This document shows positions 15,036 to 18,613 of a DNA stretch of 18,613 bases, in pieces. The DNA is from JAAUTS01 sp038250235. GTDB lineage: Bacteria > Verrucomicrobiota > Verrucomicrobiia > Methylacidiphilales > JAAUTS01. Each line of letters begins with the position of its first letter. Position 1 is the first letter of the stretch. A program made the position numbers and the translations under genes. The stretch covers positions 1 through 18,613 of the forward strand of contig JBBSCO010000056.1 in the NCBI GenBank assembly GCA_038250235.1. Direction: 5' to 3'. A model generated the notes under the pieces. It did no database searches, was not told the DNA's origin, and was given only the letters and a program-made list of their open reading frames with translations.

Positions 15036-16616
15036 ATGCCGAACGAAGAACAGAACCAAGGTCCAGCACCCGCTCCCACACCGGCTCCGGAACCACCACT
15101 AAGTGAATCACGCCAAGCCCTGGATACCGGGGATCGCCGTCAACACGAGGGCAATGGTCGTCGTGGTGGACGCAATAAAGGCGGACGTTTTTTCAGGCGT
15201 GGCCGTGGAGGTCGCAATGAAGGACCCCGTGGTAGTGGAGAATTCCCACCCGACGAGCCGGATCATAGGGCCGAGTACATGCCGGCTTCTGAAGTTGGTG
15301 CCACCGTAGCCAGCGGTGAGGAAGGCGGAGAGCAGTTGCCGTTGCCTCCCGGTAAAGATTTTCACCTGGCCGATCTACAAAAACTCAAGATCCAGGAACT
15401 GGCCCAGTTGGCGGTGGAATACCACATCGAGAACATTGGTTCCCTCCGTAAACACGAGGTCATTTTTGAGATTCTCCGGCGCAACGCCCGCAGCGGCGGA
15501 CGCATGTATGGCGAAGGTGTTCTGGAAGTCCTGCCCGATGCCTATGGTTTCCTGCGCTGGCCGACCAACAACTACACACCCTGCCCGGAAGACATTTATG
15601 TTTCTCCTTCACAGATCCGTCGCTACGGACTGAAAAAGGGCGACAAGATTGGTGGAGAGGTCCGTCCTCCCCGTGAAAAAGAACGCTATTTTGCGTTGCA
15701 GAGCGTGGACAAGCTGGAGGGGGAAGCCCCTGAAAAAGCCAAGAGCGTCATACATTTTGACAACCTGACCCCGCTTTTTCCGAATCGCCGTATCATGCTG
15801 GAAACCAAGACCAAATCGGATCTGGCCATGCGCGCTGTGGATCTGATTACCCCGATTGGCTTTGGCCAGCGTGGATTAATTGTCGCTCCTCCCCGCACCG
15901 GTAAAACGGTGTTGATGCAGAAGATCGCCAACTCCATTTCAGAAAGCCATCCGGATGTTTATCTCATCGTTTTACTCATCGACGAGCGTCCCGAGGAAGT
16001 CACGGACATGAAGCGGTCCGTCAAGGGCGAGGTTATCAGCTCGACCTTTGATGAACCGCCTGAGCGCCATGTGCAGGTCGCCGAAATGGTGATCGAGAGA
16101 GCCAAACGTCTGGCGGAGCGCAAGATTGATGTCGTCATTCTTTTGGACAGCATCACCCGGTTGGCCAGGGCCTATAATACCCTGCAGCCTCACAGCGGAA
16201 AGATTCTTTCCGGGGGTGTGGATGCCAATGCCCTACATAAACCCCGCCGCTTTTTTGCCGCAGCCCGTAACATTGAGGAAGGTGGAAGCCTGACCATTAT
16301 TGCAACGGCTCTGGTGGATACTGGCAGCAAGATGGATGAAGTGATCTTTGAAGAGTTCAAAGGCACGGGCAACATGGAAGTGAATCTGGATCGCGCCCTG
16401 GTGGACAAGCGTGTCTATCCTGCGGTCAATATTCCCAAATCCGGAACCCGTAAGGAGGAACTGCTTTACCACACGGACGAAATGCCACGCATCCATATGC
16501 TGCGCAAAGCCCTCAGTTCACTACCTCCAGTGGAAAGCATGGAAATCCTGTTGGACCGTCTGAAGAAGACCAAAAACAACGTGGAATTCCTCCTGGCGAT
16601 GAATCTGAAGGATTGA
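15036..16616 (+). CDS. rho: Transcription termination factor Rho
   Basis: Hexameric RNA-dependent ATPase/helicase that ends transcription. I choose ATG 15036 (526 residues) because AGGAAAG (15024-15030) sits 5 nt upstream; a TTG at 15003, in the same frame, would overlap coaE. The N-terminal 100 residues are an extra low-complexity region, rich in Pro/Ala and then Arg/Gly (GRRGGRNKGGRFFRRGRGGR). Beyond it come Rho_N (about 112-150), the cold-shock-like RNA-binding domain (about 160-245; GVLEVLPDAYGFLR), Walker A APPRTGKT (about 284-291), Walker B VVILLDS (about 366), and the Q/R-loop region SGGVDANALHKPRRFF. The RG-rich insert is commonly seen in high-GC and PVC lineages and probably binds RNA. 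It is co-transcribed with coaE. Confidence 0.97.
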   Translation: MPNEEQNQGPAPAPTPAPEPPLSESRQALDTGDRRQHEGNGRRGGRNKGGRFFRRGRGGRNEGPRGSGEFPPDEPDHRAEYMPASEVGATVASGEEGGEQLPLPPGKDFHLADLQKLKIQELAQLAVEYHIENIGSLRKHEVIFEILRRNARSGGRMYGEGVLEVLPDAYGFLRWPTNNYTPCPEDIYVSPSQIRRYGLKKGDKIGGEVRPPREKERYFALQSVDKLEGEAPEKAKSVIHFDNLTPLFPNRRIMLETKTKSDLAMRAVDLITPIGFGQRGLIVAPPRTGKTVLMQKIANSISESHPDVYLIVLLIDERPEEVTDMKRSVKGEVISSTFDEPPERHVQVAEMVIERAKRLAERKIDVVILLDSITRLARAYNTLQPHSGKILSGGVDANALHKPRRFFAAARNIEEGGSLTIIATALVDTGSKMDEVIFEEFKGTGNMEVNLDRALVDKRVYPAVNIPKSGTRKEELLYHTDEMPRIHMLRKALSSLPPVESMEILLDRLKKTKNNVEFLLAMNLKD

Positions 16617-16941
16617 GAATAGAGAAGTATCTCAAACAGAGATCTTTCCAGATACCGTTCATGCGACTGACCCCCAAAGTGGACCTCCAGCCGAGGCCTC
16701 CGAGCCTCGGTTCTCCACTCAAATAGAGGCCATCTCTGTGAGGCGGCAGAATGTGGGCTATTTTGGAAAAAGAGGGTGATTGTTTTGTCAGGTGCCTGGC
16801 TTTAGGGTCAAAAGGCCCACAAACCTAAGGAAGACATGAAAACAAAAACCATGGGCCGGAAGAATCTGTCAACAGCTGACGATCATGAATCCCTACCTGT
16901 CGGAACTACCCCCCCCAAATCGATCAGGCTTGAGGGAATCA
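16617..16941. other. Gene-poor gap downstream of rho
   Basis: No convincing gene is visible. It holds a 14-nt copy of the CGACTGACCCCCAA motif (16664-16677), a 7-bp hairpin CCGAGGC-CTCCGA-GCCTCGG (16691-16710) that might help end rho transcription but lacks a T-run, a run of eight C near 16910, and one short candidate frame described separately. Confidence 0.6.
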
Positions 16942-16946
16942 GTTAA
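16836..16946 (+). CDS. Candidate 36-residue ORF, doubtful
   Basis: AAGGAAG precedes an ATG that opens MKTKTMGRKNLSTADDHESL. The frame ends ...LEGIS with a TAA inside the 23-bp motif at 16942-16964. The ribosome-site spacing is good, but the frame is short, unrecognised and in a degenerate region. It may be the 3' end of a lost gene or chance. Confidence 0.2.
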   Translation: MKTKTMGRKNLSTADDHESLPVGTTPPKSIRLEGIS

Positions 16947-16964
16947 ATGTTAACGACTGACCCC
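16942..16964 (+). repeat. 23-bp motif, left copy (inward-facing)
   Basis: The motif ends GTTAACGACTGACCCC and matches the inverted copy at 18503-18525 at 22 of 23 positions. It immediately precedes the 5'-truncated SbtA-like fragment on the same strand. A shorter relative (CGACTGACCCCCAA) lies at 16664-16677. Confidence 0.85.
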
Positions 16965-16966
16965 CA

Positions 16967-17152
16967 ATACTCCTCTTCGCAATCCTCTGCGGTAGTGGAT
17001 CCTACACCGCCGTGCCCGCCGCCTTCCGCACAGCCGTCCCCGAGGCAAATCCCAGCATCTACGTCTCCCTCGCCCTCGGCGTCACCTTCCCCTTCAACCT
17101 CCTCTGCGGTATCCCCCTAGCCTACGCCCTCGTGCAGCTCCTCTGGGCCTAG
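16967..17152 (+). pseudogene. C-terminal fragment of an SbtA-like sodium-dependent bicarbonate permease
   Basis: There is no start codon. The frame is open from just after the 23-bp motif and encodes 61 residues ending in TAG. The peptide includes SGSYTAVPAAFRTAVPEANP and SIYVSLALGVTFPFNLLCGI, which resemble the last transmembrane section of SbtA-type (DUF897/Sbt_1) bicarbonate permeases. About 80% of that protein is missing. Third codon positions are nearly all C, unlike the mixed usage of neighbouring genes, which suggests foreign origin or an old fragment from a differently biased genome. It cannot function as a transporter. Recognition is from memory of the family motif, so the assignment is probable rather than certain. 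Confidence 0.7.
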
Positions 17153-17211
17153 TGGCCGGAGGATTAAGGATAAATGTTGAATGTTGAATGATGAAGTGGG
17201 GAAACGATTCC

Positions 17212-17655
17212 TTACCATCCCGATATAGAAAGGAGAGGATTGACCCATTTGAGTTTAGGAAACCGGGTGAAGTCGGCATCGGTCGTGTGGAGAATGTAGC
17301 CGTGCTCCATGGCGAGGGTGGCGAGGTGGACGTCAGTAGTGAGGTTGCCCGCGCTGCCCAGCTCTAAAATGTGCGCATGCAAGAACTTAAAATGATGAGG
17401 AGTAGGATTCAGTAGCCGAAAATGCGGGAGTGATAGCCATTCAGATAACGTAGCCAGAGCGGCTTGAGGCGTTTGCGGAACGGCGTAAATCCGTGGATTG
17501 GTCGAGATGCGGATGAAGCCTAGGATCACAACCCAAGCCAACCCGACCGGCACATCGCCTTGCAAACACTTCTGCCACCAACGAGAAGCTGGGGTGAATA
17601 AGGCCCCTCGCGAATCGTGGGCATAAAGGAGCAAATTTACGTCAGGAAGAATCAT
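17212..17655 (-). CDS. vapC: VapC-family PIN-domain toxin (ribonuclease)
   Basis: Toxin of a type II toxin-antitoxin pair; VapC proteins are Mg-dependent RNases that cut tRNA or rRNA. The 147 residues have PIN landmarks. Asp5 lies in MILPDVNLLLYA, and GFIRISTNPRIY is typical of the subgroup with an FxRI-x-T-x-P motif. Asp108 lies in TTDVHLATLAMEHGY, and Asp126/Asp128 in TTDADFTRFPKLKW. The acidic cluster appears complete, apart from a Glu usual in the middle helix that I cannot assign. It starts 2 nt after the vapB stop and is translationally coupled. The gap on its 3' side (17153-17211) only shows short ATGTTGA-type direct repeats. Confidence 0.9.
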   Translation of the reverse strand: MILPDVNLLLYAHDSRGALFTPASRWWQKCLQGDVPVGLAWVVILGFIRISTNPRIYAVPQTPQAALATLSEWLSLPHFRLLNPTPHHFKFLHAHILELGSAGNLTTDVHLATLAMEHGYILHTTDADFTRFPKLKWVNPLLSISGW

Positions 17656-17657
17656 GG

Positions 17658-17939
17658 CTACGGAGTAATTTTACCGTCCGTCTTCAGGAAGGCCTCGACT
17701 TCGAGTTCGTCGCAGAGCTGGTTCATGCGATCGGGGTCGTAACCGGGTAGCAGCCCTCCCGTAAAGGGCTGCATCACGACTTTAGGGGCGCTGCGAGCCG
17801 CTTCTGCCGCTGCACTTTTCGCGATAAGACCAAAGCGGAGGGTGTGATTGAGGGTTTCTTTAAAGGAGGAATGCCGCACCTTGGCCTCGGATTCCAGTAA
17901 TGAAACGAGGTCGTCGTCCAGAGTCACGGTGGTTCTCAT
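17658..17939 (-). CDS. vapB: VapB-type ribbon-helix-helix antitoxin
   Basis: A 93-residue antitoxin partner of the adjacent VapC. The N-terminal MRTTVTLDDDLVSLLESEAK is a ribbon-helix-helix DNA-binding opening. HSSFKETLNHTLRFGL continues the helices. The C-terminal part, with QPFTGGLLPGYDPDRMNQLC, is the flexible toxin-neutralising region. It heads the vapBC operon on the minus strand and probably represses it together with VapC. The promoter lies immediately upstream, with the -10 element ending only 7 bp before the ATG. There is no Shine-Dalgarno. Confidence 0.9.
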   Translation of the reverse strand: MRTTVTLDDDLVSLLESEAKVRHSSFKETLNHTLRFGLIAKSAAAEAARSAPKVVMQPFTGGLLPGYDPDRMNQLCDELEVEAFLKTDGKITP

Positions 17940-17946
17940 GGATTAA

Positions 17947-17975
17947 ATGCTACACGCATCATTTTGTGATGTCAA
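17947..17975 (-). promoter_or_regulatory. vapBC promoter, likely leaderless
   Basis: On the minus strand, -35 TTGACA (17970-17975) and -10 TAGCAT (17947-17952) are separated by exactly 17 bp. The vapB ATG (17937-17939) begins 8 nt past the -10, so transcription would start at or within a few nt of the ATG. Confidence 0.75.
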
Positions 17976-17977
17976 TA

Positions 17978-17989
17978 GCATCAAGATGC
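17978..17989. promoter_or_regulatory. Inverted repeat beside the vapBC -35 (putative operator)
   Basis: GCATC-AA-GATGC abuts the -35 element, and ATCA-TTTTG-TGAT (17958-17970) lies between -35 and -10. Both are plausible sites for the RHH antitoxin dimer, by analogy with autoregulated TA operons. Confidence 0.45.
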
Positions 17990-18100
17990 GCGTCACGATG
18001 TCAAATTTGCGTCATGGGCTGCAGGAGAGGTATGCTGGACGTCGCACTGTTCCAAGGCACCGTGATTATCAAAGTAACCCAACCACGGGCAGCGGGCTTG

Positions 18101-18140
18101 GCTTCAACGGGGCTGCGCCTTTTCAGGCGCGGAGATAGCC
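18101..18140 (-). CRISPR. Lone CRISPR-type repeat (relict array)
   Basis: Read on the minus strand this segment contains the hairpin GCGCCT-GAAA-AGGCGC and ends CCCCGTTGAAGC, the shape and 3' handle (GTTGAAGC) of known CRISPR repeats. The likely repeat is 36-37 nt within 18101-18140. No second copy occurs on either side at spacer distance. It lies about 205 bp downstream of the Cas2 fragment in the same orientation, where an array normally begins. One side of the stem flank (CC opposite AG) is mismatched, as in a degenerate terminal repeat. Assignment rests on shape and context. Confidence 0.55.
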
Positions 18141-18345
18141 CTTTGGCAAGTTGCATTTTAGTAGCAGGTTACGGTGAGGTTTGCGAGAGGTCATTGGATT
18201 TGTTTCGGAAAGTTCCGGCTGTTTGGCTGGAATTTCTTTAAGGTGTTGACGTTCAGGGCGCGAGCGATCCTTGCGGGAAGGTTCAGGACCTACCCGCTCG
18301 CGTTTTTTTTAAAATGTCAAAGACCGCGTGTTTTTCTGGAGGGGA
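18141..18345 (-). other. Leader-like segment between cas2 fragment and lone repeat
   Basis: The 205 bp contain no gene. They start AT-rich after cas2 (a run of eight A on the minus strand), then carry a long GC-rich dyad (18259-18302), and end in mixed sequence before the repeat. Length and position match a CRISPR leader, inferred from context. Confidence 0.45.
18259..18310 (+). terminator. Strong hairpin with T-run (plus strand) or leader dyad
   Basis: CGCGAGCG (18259-18266) pairs perfectly with CGCTCGCG (18295-18302). The 28-nt interior can form small stems, and eight T follow on the plus strand (18303-18310). It fits an intrinsic terminator for plus-strand transcription, but no plus-strand gene lies upstream. 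On the minus strand it is a dyad within the presumed leader. Confidence 0.5.
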
Positions 18346-18498
18346 TTATACAACGTAGCAGGGAGAATCGAAAGCGACATAGGGAGAACCAATGGCGCTG
18401 ATGACGCGGGTTCCGCGTCCTTCCGAGGGGCCGAGCCTGATGAAGAGAACCTGATCGGCAGTTGGAGAAATGGTGTCGTTCAATTTCCGCTCCAGTCC
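18346..18498 (-). pseudogene. cas2: Cas2 C-terminal fragment
   Basis: No start codon is present. From just inside the 23-bp motif, after an in-frame TGA (18499-18501), the minus strand encodes 50 residues and a TAA. They include the segment ADQVLFIRLGPSEGRGTRVI and end SPYVAFDSPCYVV. The DQVLF-(x)-x-LGP-x-x-GRG strand and the hydrophobic end strand are hallmarks of the C-terminal half of Cas2, the integrase-associated ferredoxin-fold protein of CRISPR adaptation (about 95 residues in full). The first half, including the catalytic-type Asp, is missing, so it cannot act. No other cas gene is in the window. Its 5' end coincides with the right copy of the motif. Confidence 0.85.
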
Positions 18499-18502
18499 TC
18501 AC

Positions 18503-18525
18503 GGGGTCAGTCGTTAACAATTAAC
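18503..18525 (-). repeat. 23-bp motif, right copy (inward-facing)
   Basis: Reverse complement of the motif at 16942-16964, with one mismatch. On the minus strand it directly precedes the Cas2 fragment. The last 88 bases of the window (18526-18613) show nothing I can support. Confidence 0.85.
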
Positions 18526-18613
18526 ACAATCTAACAAGTCTATCCATGTCCTCTTGAATGGATTTTAAAATGGGTTATTCTGGATGAAAGGCAAGGATTG
18601 TGCAGCTTTGGCG

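Noticed and set aside
17940..18100. Additional CRISPR repeats beside the lone one
   Set aside because: No second copy of GTTGAAGC or of the hairpin is present at spacer distance on either side.
17900..18241. 113-codon plus-strand frame over the vapB start and lone repeat
   Set aside because: It is antisense to vapB and its promoter and runs through the repeat and leader-like DNA; no recognisable protein features.

Overview
This window looks like a chromosomal segment of a moderate-GC Gram-negative bacterium. The gene set and protein flavour (coaE-rho pair, a short secretin-like exported protein, the aldo/keto reductase subfamily) suggest the Verrucomicrobiota/PVC group. That is inference from family resemblance, not a search result. 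Most of the window is housekeeping; the unusual material sits at the two ends and in a few intergenic gaps.

Layout. 1-340: a tRNA-Lys(UUU) gene on the minus strand with its own promoter. It is followed downstream by tandem 147-bp units that carry the tRNA 3' end and an antisense-like copy of its T-arm. 483-2507: uvrB with an intrinsic terminator. 2703-4127 (minus): an intact small membrane protein and an upstream membrane-protein pseudogene that is open in a single frame except for three nonsense codons. 4198-5379 (minus): aldo/keto reductase. 5569-7629 (minus): leuC-leuD, divergent from a LysR-type regulator (7706-8599), with a 7-bp-arm inverted repeat in the shared promoter gap. 8604-9700 (minus): a small unknown protein and an amino-acid-type periplasmic binding protein. 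9791-11775: GNAT acetyltransferase and a dihydrolipoamide-dehydrogenase-like flavoprotein whose stop codon lies in the terminal repeat of a 172-bp MITE-like element. 12015-16616: gltX (apparently lacking the zinc-binding insertion), a secretin-like exported protein, coaE and rho.

16617-18613 is an accessory graveyard. Near-perfect 23-bp inverted motifs at 16942-16964 and 18503-18525 each sit directly upstream of a 5'-truncated gene: the C-terminus of an SbtA-like bicarbonate permease (plus strand) and the C-terminal half of Cas2 (minus strand). Downstream of the Cas2 fragment come a leader-like segment and one lone CRISPR-type repeat, so this appears to be the ghost of a CRISPR-Cas locus. Between the fragments is an intact vapBC toxin-antitoxin pair with a near-consensus promoter placed so close to the vapB ATG that the mRNA is probably leaderless.

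Functional links: leuC/leuD form isopropylmalate isomerase for leucine synthesis and may be controlled by the divergent LysR protein. tRNA-Lys and gltX serve translation. uvrB and rho serve repair and transcription termination. No complete new system is visible; the most noteworthy items are the relict CRISPR locus with its flanking motif, and the tRNA-linked tandem repeat.
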